From assembly GCF_000968535.2 (NCBI RefSeq), contig NC_016112.1:372001-436000 (forward strand): a stretch of DNA of 64,000 bases, written 5' to 3'. Source of the stretch: Methylotuvimicrobium alcaliphilum 20Z (GTDB taxonomy: Bacteria; Pseudomonadota; Gammaproteobacteria; Methylococcales; Methylomonadaceae). Shown here piece after piece: positions 1 through 8,105 of this stretch. The notes under the pieces were generated by a model. The model saw only the letters and a list, made by a program, of their open reading frames with translations, made no database searches and was not told where the DNA came from. Within the stretch, counting starts at the first letter, position 1; every line of letters begins with the position of its first letter. The translations under genes were made by a program, and so were the position numbers.

Positions 1-1
1 A

Positions 2-529
2 AACCTCGCCGATAAACATGTAGTCGAGCAAAAGCTTGCGAAATTGATGATGCAGAATCCGTTGCGCACGGACTATCAGGAGCATTACGAGCGGTTGGTT
101 AAGGAATACAATCAAGAGAAGGATCGTGTCGTTATAGAAAAAACTTTTGAAGCCCTGTTGAAACTAAATGATGAGTTATCTCATGAAGAAAAGCGGGCTG
201 TGCGCGAAGGGCTGAATGAAGAATCTTTGGTGCTTTTTGATTTGCTCAGTAAGCCAAACCTCCAACCCATAGAGATTGCTAAAATTAAAAAGGTCGCAGC
301 AGCGCTGTTGTCAACCCTTAAAACTGAGCGTCTGCGGGTTGCCAATTGGCAGCAAAAAGAATCGACCCGGGATGCGGTGAAGCAACAGATTTTCGACTTC
401 CTTTATGATGAAAAGACCGGCTTACCTGTAGAGCAGTATGCCGATGATGAAATTGGGGTAATTACTGAAAAGGTATTTATGCATGTGTTTAGGGCGTATA
501 CACAGTTACCATCGCCTTACTATATTTAA
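2..529 (+). CDS. hsdR: Type I restriction enzyme R subunit, C-terminal fragment (cut by window start)
   Basis: The reading frame is open from the first bases of the window, so this is the 3' end of a larger gene; the first internal ATG is at 44. The product is helical and charged and ends in a stretch rich in YDEKTGLP and VFRAYTQLPS, as I recall for the C-terminal domain (DUF3387-like) of HsdR. HsdR is the translocase/endonuclease subunit of type I restriction-modification complexes; this domain docks HsdR on the HsdM/HsdS methylase core. The nuclease and helicase motifs would lie upstream, outside the window. hsdM and hsdS are not present downstream, so they must lie upstream or elsewhere. 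Family call is from remembered sequence features. Confidence 0.75.
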   Translation, partial: NLADKHVVEQKLAKLMMQNPLRTDYQEHYERLVKEYNQEKDRVVIEKTFEALLKLNDELSHEEKRAVREGLNEESLVLFDLLSKPNLQPIEIAKIKKVAAALLSTLKTERLRVANWQQKESTRDAVKQQIFDFLYDEKTGLPVEQYADDEIGVITEKVFMHVFRAYTQLPSPYYI

Positions 530-572
530 GCGGTGCCTATCTTGTTCCCAATTTGGTAAGTTGTTGTAAAGT

Positions 573-604
573 AACTGGCAAAAAATATCACCCAGTTTTT
601 TTTA
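573..604 (+). terminator. Likely Rho-independent terminator of hsdR
   Basis: A 6-bp stem AACTGG/CCAGTT (573-578 and 592-597) is followed by an unbroken run of T to 603, about 45 bp after the hsdR stop. The stem is short and the loop is 13 nt, so strength is uncertain, but position and T-tract fit. Confidence 0.5.
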
Positions 605-911
605 GAAATCCGCCAATCAATGTATTCCGCAGGCATTATTTCAATGGATAGCCTAGAATTCATTAGGCAAAGTATGCCCAAGCTTCATGACATCTGTAAG
701 AAAAGGCACCCGGAGGCCGCTGTATCCTGCGTGGCCTAACGGGGTCCAGGGAGGGGTGTCATAAGTTAAACCAAATTGACTAAGCGTTCTAAGAAATAGG
801 ATAACATATTGATTATTCTAATGCGTTTGCCCTGGCCCGGGGGATATTTACTTTCAGTTTTGTAAAACCATGAATCAAGTTGGTCGCGCCCTTGAGCTTT
901 TTCGACCGTTT
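605..911. other. Non-coding interval between hsdR and the beta-propeller gene
   Basis: No convincing gene is seen. Around 803-838 there is a short stretch (TTGATTATTCTAATGCG, then TTGCCCTGGC) that nearly matches 53514-53542 in the repeat mosaic upstream of 53901. It may be a decayed repeat end. Convergent genes flank the interval. Confidence 0.4.
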
Positions 912-2084
912 CTAGTGGGCGTTGTCATGATACCATTTCGGCATCATGACAATACTGTTTGGATTTAGGCCTTGATTTTTAAATGTATCAATCGTCATTT
1001 TTACGGTCGATTTTTGCAAATCAACTACCGTAATAGAACCATCGCTCATATTTGGTAAATTTAAAAGGTTATTTTGCACAAAGGCATATCGTTCATCAGG
1101 AGAAAAGACAACATGATGCGAGCCCTCCGCAGTTGCAACCGATTTTTCAAGTACCGGTTTGGCTGGATTTTTAATATTGAAAATATTTAAATAACCTGGG
1201 CTTGCTGTCGTAATATACATTTTGTCAAGCTTATGGTTAAAGTAAATTTCTAAAGGGACTCCTTGTTTTAAAGAGTTAAAATCAAAAACTTGTGAAAAGC
1301 TAAAGTTTTGACTCATGCTATTCCAAACGCCTGTCCACAAGGTATTGCCAAACATGGTATTGATATAAAGCCGCACTGGATTTGATTTAGGTAAAAATAC
1401 CGCCTCAACAGGGGCTGAACCTGAAGGTGATGCTTTTTCCGACATTTTATGTGTAGAGAGTATTTTGCCACTGCGGGCTGTGATGATCGTTACTGTTTCA
1501 TCTGCATCGCTGAAATCAGTCGGGTGCACCGTGTTAGCAATTACAATTCGATTAATTTCATCGTTTATTCCAATACCGTGCGGATGGCTAATAAATTTTT
1601 TGCTTGTCGCCGTTTTGGCTGCGGCAATGACTTTAATCTGCTTATCTGTTTGTGCATCGCCCATAATGACATTGCTAGAACCCATACAGGTGACATACCA
1701 TCTTTTTTTATCGCCTGAAAAGACCAAGTCTTCCGCAACCTGACACTCAGGAACAGAAATGGTCTTAAGCTCATAAGGTTGTTTTGTCATATCGATTACT
1801 TGCAAGGGGTTACTGCCTAAGGATGCGACATAGGCCTTAGTGACATCTTTATTATAAAAAATATGATGCGCCACTAAATCTGTGGGTAATGGAATATCCT
1901 TTACAATCTTTCCAAAGTTCTCAGAGTTGAAATCAAGATCAATAATCGCTAATCCTTCCCGCTTTAGCGTTTGATCTGGTTTACTTTGATAATTAACTAA
2001 CGCTAGAATTTCAGCTTGTGCCAGCATTGGATAAAGGAAGGTTAAAATAATAAGTGACTTTTTTAATAGGTACGTTATTTTCAT
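912..2084 (-). CDS. Secreted YncE-like beta-propeller protein
   Basis: A 390-residue protein with a clear Sec signal peptide (residues 1-24, ending in LAQA), so it should be periplasmic. The body has spaced blade-like segments such as HPHGIGINDEINRIVIANT and HHVVFSPDERYAFVQNN, typical of YVTN/YncE-type seven-bladed propellers. Such proteins act as binding scaffolds or, in some families, as periplasmic enzymes; no catalytic signature is seen here. It is transcribed leftward, 165 bp downstream of the sulfur cluster (2250-5664), and could be a separate unit. Exact role unknown. Confidence 0.7.
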   Translation of the reverse strand: MKITYLLKKSLIILTFLYPMLAQAEILALVNYQSKPDQTLKREGLAIIDLDFNSENFGKIVKDIPLPTDLVAHHIFYNKDVTKAYVASLGSNPLQVIDMTKQPYELKTISVPECQVAEDLVFSGDKKRWYVTCMGSSNVIMGDAQTDKQIKVIAAAKTATSKKFISHPHGIGINDEINRIVIANTVHPTDFSDADETVTIITARSGKILSTHKMSEKASPSGSAPVEAVFLPKSNPVRLYINTMFGNTLWTGVWNSMSQNFSFSQVFDFNSLKQGVPLEIYFNHKLDKMYITTASPGYLNIFNIKNPAKPVLEKSVATAEGSHHVVFSPDERYAFVQNNLLNLPNMSDGSITVVDLQKSTVKMTIDTFKNQGLNPNSIVMMPKWYHDNAH

Positions 2085-2249
2085 AATATTTTTAAAATAG
2101 AGTGGATGTTGAGTTAATAATTTATTATCAATGGGCTAAATATCTACCTAACAGCGTAACATTGTGAGGCGTGAGGGGAAACTTAGTCTGCATAACGTTG
2201 ATAATAGTTGTCACCTATTTAAGTAAGCAGGCCACCTAAAATTGACTGA

Positions 2250-2663
2250 TTAATCATTTTTCATCTGCCTGCCAATAATACGCATGGTGCCGATAAAAAA
2301 ATGTAATGAACGACGAACATCCGGGTCGTTCAGCGAGCCGATTAATTGAAACAAACCGGGTGGCTTTTCTAATGCTTCTGTTTGAGCATGCGCCATACGC
2401 ACGGCATTACCGGCTGTCCAACCCAAGGCTAAAATTTCTTCGCCTACTTTAGTGGTTTTTTCCAGCGCCGCTTCATCAAGAAATTCGATATTGTCCGATA
2501 TGATTGACAATAAATCGATGATGTTATTGAAGCGTCCGGCTTGTACTAAGGGAGTTGCTTTATCGATTAAATTCTTAATACCATCAATGGTTGCCGGGTC
2601 ATTAAGAACCGTATCCGATATAAGTTTTTCTACGTTTGTATTTAACTGTATTTCTTCAGACAT
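2250..2663 (-). CDS. DUF1641 family protein
   Basis: I take the start at 2663 (MSEEIQLNTN) because GAGGAATT lies just upstream as ribosome binding site; the frame extends to 2708 but would overlap the upstream gene. The 137-residue product has the pattern of DUF1641 proteins: a helical N-terminal half with IKNLIDKATPLVQAGRF and a C-terminal LNDPDVRRSLHFFIGTMR. DUF1641 genes are commonly found next to flavoprotein sulfide:quinone oxidoreductases or formate dehydrogenases. Here it starts 17 bp after the SQR-like gene, so the two are very likely cotranscribed and the protein may be a partner of that flavoprotein. Biochemical function unknown. Confidence 0.75.
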   Translation of the reverse strand: MSEEIQLNTNVEKLISDTVLNDPATIDGIKNLIDKATPLVQAGRFNNIIDLLSIISDNIEFLDEAALEKTTKVGEEILALGWTAGNAVRMAHAQTEALEKPPGLFQLIGSLNDPDVRRSLHFFIGTMRIIGRQMKND

Positions 2664-2680
2664 AAGTAATTCCTCTGTAA

Positions 2681-3880
2681 TCAAACCATTCCACGCGCAA
2701 CAGCCCAATAAATGCCGCGATTAAACGTTTTACGCATTAAGCCCCCGAGCTTGGTAGGTGGGGCGACCTGTACATCATGTTTATAGTCGTACCAGAGTGG
2801 CATGCCGGCTTCCAATCCCATTTGAGCGATTGCCTGTACTTTCCCATCATAGATAGCAGAGGTATAACCGCGACGAATTTCCGAAGCGATATTTTCCACG
2901 ACAACAGGTGATTGGTTATGGCAAGTGCCACCGGCTTTGCTAACTGGCAAATCAACGGTATCTCCCATCACATAAACATTATCGGTGCCGTACATTTTCA
3001 AGGTCTCAAAGTCGGTAGGTAACCAGCCTTCATTATTTTGGGCTTGTGACTTTCCTGAATTAATGACGGCATCTACCGCACGAATAGGTGGAGTGGCCAT
3101 TAAAATATCGAATTCTTGAGATTTACCTTCTTCCGAATAAGCTATTTTTGCTTCGGGATCGACTTTATCTAAAGTAAAACCGCGTTGATATTTAATGTTT
3201 TTACTATCGAAAATGGTAGGCAACACATCGCAGGTTGGTTTCTGCAAAAATAAACAATTACGCAATAATTGAGAGACGGTGGGGTAGCTGTAAATAATTT
3301 CTACACGGTCACGCACGCCGCGTTTACGTAAATATTCATCAAGCATTAACGTGGTTTCGATAGGGGCAATGCCGCATTGATGAGGTACGTTCGGGGTCTT
3401 GGGAAAATTGACAGTGATAAATATACGGCCCTCTTCGATGGTGCGTAATTTATGAGCGAGTTGTTGTGCCGCTTTAGTCTGATAAAAATGATCGCCTGCC
3501 TCTTTCAATCCTTCAATACGTTCCGGTGCCGGAATACAGCCGGTAGAAATAACCAGATACTCATAATCGTAGCGCTTGCCGCTTTCGCAGAGGACACGAT
3601 TTTGCTCAAATTCGAAACTTTCAACGCCATCGACATAAAAAATAATTTCCGGGCGTAATAATGAACGTTGTTTACGCACCAATTCATGGGGATGATAGGC
3701 ATTAAAGGCCACATACATATTGGCGGGTTTATAAATATGGTTAGGGGAATTTGAGAGCATCATAATCTCAATTTCACCTTTTAGAATCTCCGGATAAAAT
3801 TTAGCGACTAAATTATTGGCGGTCATCGTACCGCCAATTCCGCCGCCTACGACGATAATGCGTTTTGTCGAGCTAGTCAT
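2681..3880 (-). CDS. sqr: Sulfide:quinone oxidoreductase-like FAD flavoprotein
   Basis: A 399-residue pyridine-nucleotide-disulfide-type flavoprotein. The FAD-binding GGGIGG motif is at residues 12-17 and the second FAD motif with NVYVMGD at 301-307. Cysteines are found at 115 (STGC), 169 (HQCGIAP) and 320 (GGTCHNQSP). Cys115 and Cys169 sit where the first two redox cysteines of sulfide:quinone oxidoreductases lie; Cys320 may be the third. The expected reaction is sulfide oxidation to sulfane sulfur with electrons to the quinone pool at the inner membrane. A rhodanese, a Fe-S protein and DUF1641 in the neighbourhood support a sulfur role. A related non-SQR flavoprotein is possible, as the third Cys context is not canonical. 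Confidence 0.7.
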   Translation of the reverse strand: MTSSTKRIIVVGGGIGGTMTANNLVAKFYPEILKGEIEIMMLSNSPNHIYKPANMYVAFNAYHPHELVRKQRSLLRPEIIFYVDGVESFEFEQNRVLCESGKRYDYEYLVISTGCIPAPERIEGLKEAGDHFYQTKAAQQLAHKLRTIEEGRIFITVNFPKTPNVPHQCGIAPIETTLMLDEYLRKRGVRDRVEIIYSYPTVSQLLRNCLFLQKPTCDVLPTIFDSKNIKYQRGFTLDKVDPEAKIAYSEEGKSQEFDILMATPPIRAVDAVINSGKSQAQNNEGWLPTDFETLKMYGTDNVYVMGDTVDLPVSKAGGTCHNQSPVVVENIASEIRRGYTSAIYDGKVQAIAQMGLEAGMPLWYDYKHDVQVAPPTKLGGLMRKTFNRGIYWAVARGMV

Positions 3881-3978
3881 AATGACTCCTTTACTTGATT
3901 ATTCAGTTAAGGGGCAACGTGTTAGGCGCATCAATAATGAATATTTTGCGCCATGTACAAGAAACCCCGTTTTTTTAG

Positions 3979-4158
3979 TCAGTCGACGCGTTTGAGCGCG
4001 CCGGAAGGGCATTGATTGATAACTTTAACGACTTCAGCATCAGTCGCTTTGTCCGGTTCGATCACAAATTGTCCGTCGACTACTTTGAATACTTCGGGCA
4101 GTGATTTGACACAGTTGCCGGAATGAGAGCATGTTTGTTTATCCCATTGTATTTTCAT
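3979..4158 (-). CDS. YjdI-type (4Fe-4S) mono-cluster protein
   Basis: A 59-residue ORF found by reading the minus strand: ATG at 4158, stop TGA at 3979-3981. It begins MKIQWDKQTCSHSGNCVKSL and ends with NQCPSGALKRVD. Cysteines 10, 16 and 50 with CPSGAL match the divergent single-cluster ferredoxin family (YjdI / Fer4_19). It starts 5 bp after the DUF4242 stop, so the two are almost certainly cotranscribed. A small Fe-S electron carrier or cluster-assembly partner is likely; the specific partner is unknown. Confidence 0.8.
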   Translation of the reverse strand: MKIQWDKQTCSHSGNCVKSLPEVFKVVDGQFVIEPDKATDAEVVKVINQCPSGALKRVD

Positions 4159-4163
4159 GATGC

Positions 4164-4448
4164 TTAGCCTCTACTATTTTCAGCTGTTGTTGGATTTATC
4201 ATGGTTTTTACTTCGGCAATGGAATTTGCCGGAAACTCGCCACGTTCCGCATGTGTTTTAATGCTTTGTTTATCGGGGGCGATGTAAATGCAATAGATTT
4301 TGTTATCTGTCACATAACTTTCCACCCACTGAATTTGCGGCCCCATGTCGTTCAGGATACAACAGGACTTTTGTGAAATTTGTTGCAGCTCTACCGCGGT
4401 TAATTGGCCTGCATTAGGGATTTCTCGTTCAATAATATATTTAGGCAT
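4164..4448 (-). CDS. DUF4242 family small protein
   Basis: A 94-residue protein beginning MPKYIIEREIPNAG, with WVESYVTDNKIYCIYIAP in the middle. This is the pattern of DUF4242 proteins, a ferredoxin-fold family; one actinobacterial member (SCO4226) is reported to bind nickel. Two adjacent cysteines (KSCCIL) and a third (YCIY) could bind metal or carry persulfide, but that is inference. A palindrome centred at 4474-4475 lies 23 bp upstream of the start and matches the operators of the rhodanese and tetR genes, so this unit (DUF4242, YjdI) should belong to the TetR regulon. Confidence 0.75.
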   Translation of the reverse strand: MPKYIIEREIPNAGQLTAVELQQISQKSCCILNDMGPQIQWVESYVTDNKIYCIYIAPDKQSIKTHAERGEFPANSIAEVKTMINPTTAENSRG

Positions 4449-4464
4449 ATTGTCTCCTATACTG

Positions 4465-4484
4465 TTATATGACCAGTCGTCTGA
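4465..4484. promoter_or_regulatory. TetR-type operator upstream of DUF4242
   Basis: Core GACCAGTCGT at 4471-4480 inside the imperfect palindrome ATATGACCAGTCGTCT. It shares the core GACYRGTCGT with the sites at 4989-5008 and 5675-5696, and all three lie 18-26 bp upstream of a start codon on the minus strand. Confidence 0.6.
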
Positions 4485-4572
4485 TGTTGGTTGTTTAAAA
4501 AACGATATAAGCCATAATGGCGATATCGTTTAAAAGTTTGTTAGTTAAACAGTCCTTTCAAATGATTCATTC

Positions 4573-4968
4573 TTAAGTTTGTGGTGGAATGTTCACGGCT
4601 AATTCGGCCGCCTTCCAGGCTGCAATGCCGCCATTAATATTTCTAATATGTTTAAAGCCCATTTGTTGCATCACAGCCGCCGCCATGGCAGAGCGCCCCG
4701 AACTGGCACAAAGTAGTAGCCATTTTTTATCGCGATCCATTAATTCTTCACGACGACCTGCGTATTGGCGGTCTGCCGCCGCTTCCAGTATCCCGCGTGG
4801 AATATTTAACGCGCCCTCAATAGTACCTGACATAAATTCGGCAGGTTCGCGAACATCCAGTATCTGATAGCCTTCATCCAATAGAGATTTAACATTTAAT
4901 ACCTCTATTTCGTGTATTTGTGATTTTGCTTGTTTAACAAAATCCATTAAGGTTTTTTCTTCGCTCAT
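4573..4968 (-). CDS. Rhodanese-like sulfurtransferase
   Basis: A 131-residue single-domain rhodanese. The substrate-binding DVREPAEFMSGTIEGALNIP is at residues 38-57, the active-site loop CASSGRSA at 87-94 with catalytic Cys87, and the closing GGIAAWKAA near 112-121. It lacks a signal peptide and should be cytoplasmic. A rhodanese next to an SQR-like enzyme usually moves sulfane sulfur from the SQR product (polysulfide or persulfide) to an acceptor. It has its own operator (4989-5008), matching that of tetR and DUF4242, and lies 124 bp upstream of DUF4242. Confidence 0.88.
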   Translation of the reverse strand: MSEEKTLMDFVKQAKSQIHEIEVLNVKSLLDEGYQILDVREPAEFMSGTIEGALNIPRGILEAAADRQYAGRREELMDRDKKWLLLCASSGRSAMAAAVMQQMGFKHIRNINGGIAAWKAAELAVNIPPQT

Positions 4969-4988
4969 ATCAAATTCCCATGGTTGTA

Positions 4989-5008
4989 TAATTGACCGGT
5001 CGTCTTGT
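4989..5008. promoter_or_regulatory. TetR-type operator upstream of rhodanese
   Basis: Core GACCGGTCGT at 4994-5003. The centre GACCGGTC is a perfect 8-bp palindrome. It lies 26 bp upstream of the rhodanese start and shares the core with two other sites in this cluster. Confidence 0.6.
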
Positions 5009-5013
5009 TGTTG

Positions 5014-5044
5014 GGCAAAAAAAGACCAAACAACCGGCGGTTGT
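5014..5044 (-). terminator. Rho-independent terminator of the tetR gene
   Basis: On the minus strand a perfect 7-bp stem ACAACCG/CGGTTGT (5030-5044) is followed within a few bases by a run of seven T (5017-5023 read as A on plus). It lies about 32 bp after the tetR stop at 5077, so tetR is probably transcribed alone. Confidence 0.65.
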
Positions 5045-5076
5045 GTCGACTTGCCTTGTTCCTAATCTAAATTGGA

Positions 5077-5664
5077 CTAGGCAACAAAATAATCATTCAG
5101 TAAGGTATCGCAAAACTCTTGCAAAGGTTGCACGGATTGTTCGATTTTCATCCGTAACAACGCACCTTGCCAATTATTTACCAACAAGTTAGCCATAATT
5201 TCGGCGCTTCGATCAGTACGTACCGTGCCTTCTTTTTGTGCTTGCAGTAATGCTTTATATTGCAGCGCTTTGTAGCGTTCAATGGCAGATTTTAGTGCCT
5301 GATTGCACCGTTCACTGGTATCGCCAATTTCACCCATCAGGTTACCCAATAAACATCCGCCTTTGTATCCATTCTTTTCCACTGCAACAATAAGCTCTGC
5401 ATAGTAGTTTTTTAAAGCAGAGAGCGGGTCAACCTGTGAGTGTTGTAGGTGCTTCGTTAATAGCTGTATAAATGGCTCCATATAATGGGTAATGGCTTGA
5501 GCAGCAAATTCTTCTTTGCTATCAAAGTAGCTATAAAATGAACCCTTGGGCACCTGTACGGCATTTACGATTTCGTTAATACCGGTTGCATGATAGCCCT
5601 GGTTCATCAGCAGATAAACACCCTGATCTAATAATTTTGTGCGTTTGGAGAGTTTGCTGTTCAT
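5077..5664 (-). CDS. TetR-family repressor, NemR-like, probable regulator of the sulfur cluster
   Basis: I take the start at 5664 (MNSKLSKRTK), giving 195 residues; the frame continues to 5793 but would run over the operator. The N-terminal helix-turn-helix carries the typical TGINEIVNAVQVPKGSFYSYF segment (residues 28-47). The ligand domain contains KGGCLLGN with Cys104, which aligns by eye with the redox-sensing Cys106 region of E. coli NemR (SGCL). Further cysteines are at 120 and 185. A near-perfect palindrome lies 11-32 bp upstream, so it should autorepress. Reactive electrophile, chlorine or persulfide sensing is possible by analogy; the sulfur-gene neighbourhood favours sulfane sulfur. 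Confidence 0.8.
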   Translation of the reverse strand: MNSKLSKRTKLLDQGVYLLMNQGYHATGINEIVNAVQVPKGSFYSYFDSKEEFAAQAITHYMEPFIQLLTKHLQHSQVDPLSALKNYYAELIVAVEKNGYKGGCLLGNLMGEIGDTSERCNQALKSAIERYKALQYKALLQAQKEGTVRTDRSAEIMANLLVNNWQGALLRMKIEQSVQPLQEFCDTLLNDYFVA

Positions 5665-5674
5665 AGTGGATGCC

Positions 5675-5696
5675 AATATACGACTGGTCGTATATT
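5675..5696. promoter_or_regulatory. Operator of the NemR-like tetR gene (autoregulation)
   Basis: Perfect inverted repeat with 10-bp arms AATATACGAC / GTCGTATATT and a 2-bp centre (TG). It lies 11 bp upstream of the chosen tetR start. It is the best of three related sites in the cluster. Confidence 0.75.
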
Positions 5697-6127
5697 TTGT
5701 CAATAATTTGTTTCCGACAAGGGGTAGTCGCAGAGGAAGTTCAGTACTGATTAATGGTATATAAATAATGCTGTGTTTTACCTTATTGCTCATGGCTTAG
5801 CCATTGTTGCGTAAACTGCGCTCCTTCCGCTCAACTTGGAGTTGAATGACAGCTAATTTAAACCCTTCCCGCATTGAACGCGAAGCTTCGAATGGCAACT
5901 TTGGGTCGGTTGCAACCAGTGACGAATGGCCGATTTCAGGAATCAGAATTTCATTGACCGCTCTCCGGCGATGAATCTGAAGAGCAGACGGTCGCCTGGC
6001 GCCCCGAACCTGACAATCAATATGTCTGCGTTTTAACGACAGGTATGTTTTACCAAACAGACGCTCAGAGTTATTTTACCCTGACGCTAAAGAAGCGCAC
6101 AGCCTGACATCACGATAGGGTATAGTC
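5697..6127. other. Non-coding interval between tetR and the efflux operon
   Basis: No credible gene is seen on either strand. The sequence around 5880-6010 has no extended palindrome and no long open frame; it looks like decayed sequence. The tetR promoter should lie at its left edge. Confidence 0.35.
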
Positions 6128-7567
6128 TTAACTGGAACTTCCGCCCATTGCTTGGTACAGAGCCGCGCTATCGACGAGGCGCTGCGCCTGAGCCGCGATC
6201 AAGTCGATTTTGGTCTGTTGCGCCGCTTGTTGTGCGATCAGTTGCTGAACGTAGCTTGCTGCGCCCAGTGCATATTGTCTCTGCACGGATTGCAAAGAAC
6301 CCTGTGCCGCAGCATCGGCGGCGGCCAGTGCCGCCAATGCCTGGGCATCGTTCTCCAGTGCCCGCAGGACATCGGCCACATTGCGCAGGGATTCGAGCAC
6401 GACGCTTTGGTAATTGGCCGCTGCGGCATCGAACGCGGCCAATGCCGCGCGCTTTTCGGCGGGCAGTGCGGGATTAAAGAGCGGCTGGGTCAGTTGTCCA
6501 AGGACGTTCCATATTGCCGAACCGGGGCCGAACAATGCGCCTGCAACCAAGGTCTGCGTAGCGAGATCGGCGCTGAGATTCAGTTGAGGATACAACTTGG
6601 CGATTGCGCTGCCGTATTCCGCGTTGGCAGCGTGCAACAGCGCTTCTGCGCCCAGGATGTCGGGGCGGCGGCGCACCAACTCGGAAGGTACGATTAAGGG
6701 TAAATCGGACGGCAATGTGAATTCTTCCAGCTTGAAAGAAGGTAATCGCCCATCTCCCGGGGCACGGCCGCTGAGTGCGGCCAACAAATGTTCATTCTGC
6801 TGACTCTGTTTGCGCAACACAGGAAGTCCGGCGCGAGTCTGTTCTACTTGGGTTTGCAGCGCCAACACTTCATCCGGTGCGCCCTGGCCAAGACGCACGC
6901 GTTCTTGGGTAAGGTGCAATTGTTCATCTTGAGTGCGAAGAATAGCCTCCGTAGATTGTATTTGTGCCGCAAGCCTGGCTTGGGCGATCGCAGCGGTAAC
7001 GATATTGCCCGCCAAAGTCAGCTGCGCACCGTCCAATTCGTGACGACGATACTCGGTTTGCGCGGCTAAAGCCTCCAAGGCGCGGCGGTTACCGCCGGCA
7101 AGATCGAGTTGGTAATTGACGTTAACACCGGCGTTAAACAAACTGAATTCCCTCGCCTGGCCATCTTGCCCCAATACGATGGGATTAAAGCGTTGTCGTT
7201 GCGCGCTGAAACCGGCATCGACTTGAGGATACATCATCGCTCCCTCCTGCGCTGCATGGATTTCCTGCGCCTGACGTAATGTGGCTCTTGCAGAAGCCAG
7301 CGTTGGACTGGCCTGAAAAGCCTGCTCTATCAGCGCGTCGAGTTTGGAAGATCCCAGATCACGCCACCACTGTGCGCTCACGTCTGCGCCGACCCTAAAG
7401 TGCTGTGCCTCCCCCAAAGCCGTGGCTGCGGATGCCGTTTGAGTCGATAAAGGGGTTGCGGTGTAGGCTGGCGTATCGGGGGCGGCCGGTGGTTTGAAAT
7501 CGGGCCCTACGGTACAACCCGTCATTAATCCGGCAAAAATGATGGCTGTATATGTCCGAACCGTCAT
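6128..7567 (-). CDS. TolC-like outer membrane efflux lipoprotein (NodT/OprM type)
   Basis: I take the start at 7567 (MTVRTYTAIIFAGLMTGC), which gives a compact lipoprotein signal with lipobox LMTGC and Cys18 as the acylated residue; an alternative start at 7624 would add 19 residues. The 479-residue product begins TVGPDFKPP after the lipobox and has two repeated helical halves with long Ala/Gln-rich coiled coils, as in RND/ABC outer membrane factors. It should form a trimeric outer membrane channel. It is the last gene of the leftward efflux operon and provides the exit duct for the ABC permease and membrane fusion protein encoded upstream. Confidence 0.88.
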   Translation of the reverse strand: MTVRTYTAIIFAGLMTGCTVGPDFKPPAAPDTPAYTATPLSTQTASAATALGEAQHFRVGADVSAQWWRDLGSSKLDALIEQAFQASPTLASARATLRQAQEIHAAQEGAMMYPQVDAGFSAQRQRFNPIVLGQDGQAREFSLFNAGVNVNYQLDLAGGNRRALEALAAQTEYRRHELDGAQLTLAGNIVTAAIAQARLAAQIQSTEAILRTQDEQLHLTQERVRLGQGAPDEVLALQTQVEQTRAGLPVLRKQSQQNEHLLAALSGRAPGDGRLPSFKLEEFTLPSDLPLIVPSELVRRRPDILGAEALLHAANAEYGSAIAKLYPQLNLSADLATQTLVAGALFGPGSAIWNVLGQLTQPLFNPALPAEKRAALAAFDAAAANYQSVVLESLRNVADVLRALENDAQALAALAAADAAAQGSLQSVQRQYALGAASYVQQLIAQQAAQQTKIDLIAAQAQRLVDSAALYQAMGGSSS

Positions 7568-7610
7568 GTGATCGGTCTTCGATCGATCAATACCGTGACG
7601 GTGTATTCTT

Positions 7611-8105
7611 TCAACGTTGCCCATAAAAATGTTCCACGAACGATTGACGGAAACTCTGATGGCAAGCCAGGCAACTGCTTTGTAGATTCGCAAAGGCTGT
7701 GATTACGCCTTGTCCGTCGTTCCGAGCGGCAACTTGTTTCAGCGCCCGCGCAGCTCGATGCGTTAATTCATCCTGACTTTCGAACGTGCCCATATCGGCG
7801 CCAATAAACGTCAGGATACGCATCTTCTCGATAACTGGCGGCTCTGGATGCTCGGCGATCTGTGGTGCAACTTTGGCGACCAAAGCCCAATCTTCACGAG
7901 AAATGGCGTCAGTGATGGTCTGCATGTTCTTACCGAGTTCTTGCATGATCCTGTGTAGTTCTAACGGCTTAACTTCGGTATCTCCATCGGCCCAAGCATG
8001 CGAATAGATGCCGACTATAAATACGCTGGCTGCAATCGCTTTAAAGAGGTTTCTAACGAAGTTTTGGTATGTCATAAAGCGCCTTGAATTAAATTGTTTA
8101 CTCAC
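7611..8105 (-). CDS. Cytochrome c'-like periplasmic heme protein
   Basis: 164 residues with an N-terminal membrane/signal segment (about 21-39, ending AWA) and one c-type heme site CLACH at 145-149 near the C-terminus followed by QSFRQ. A helical body with a C-terminal CXXCH is the layout of cytochrome c' / cytochrome b562-type four-helix bundles. The start codon overlaps the stop of the ABC ATPase gene (ATGA-type overlap at 8102-8105), so it is translationally coupled to the efflux operon. A start at 8075 (MTYQNF) is an alternative. Cytochromes c' bind NO or CO; a role tied to export is not known to me. Confidence 0.75.
   Translation of the reverse strand: MSKQFNSRRFMTYQNFVRNLFKAIAASVFIVGIYSHAWADGDTEVKPLELHRIMQELGKNMQTITDAISREDWALVAKVAPQIAEHPEPPVIEKMRILTFIGADMGTFESQDELTHRAARALKQVAARNDGQGVITAFANLQSSCLACHQSFRQSFVEHFYGQR

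Noticed and set aside
6152-6697. 181-codon frame antisense to the TolC-like gene
   Set aside because: The minus-strand frame is a clear efflux protein; this is its mirror frame.
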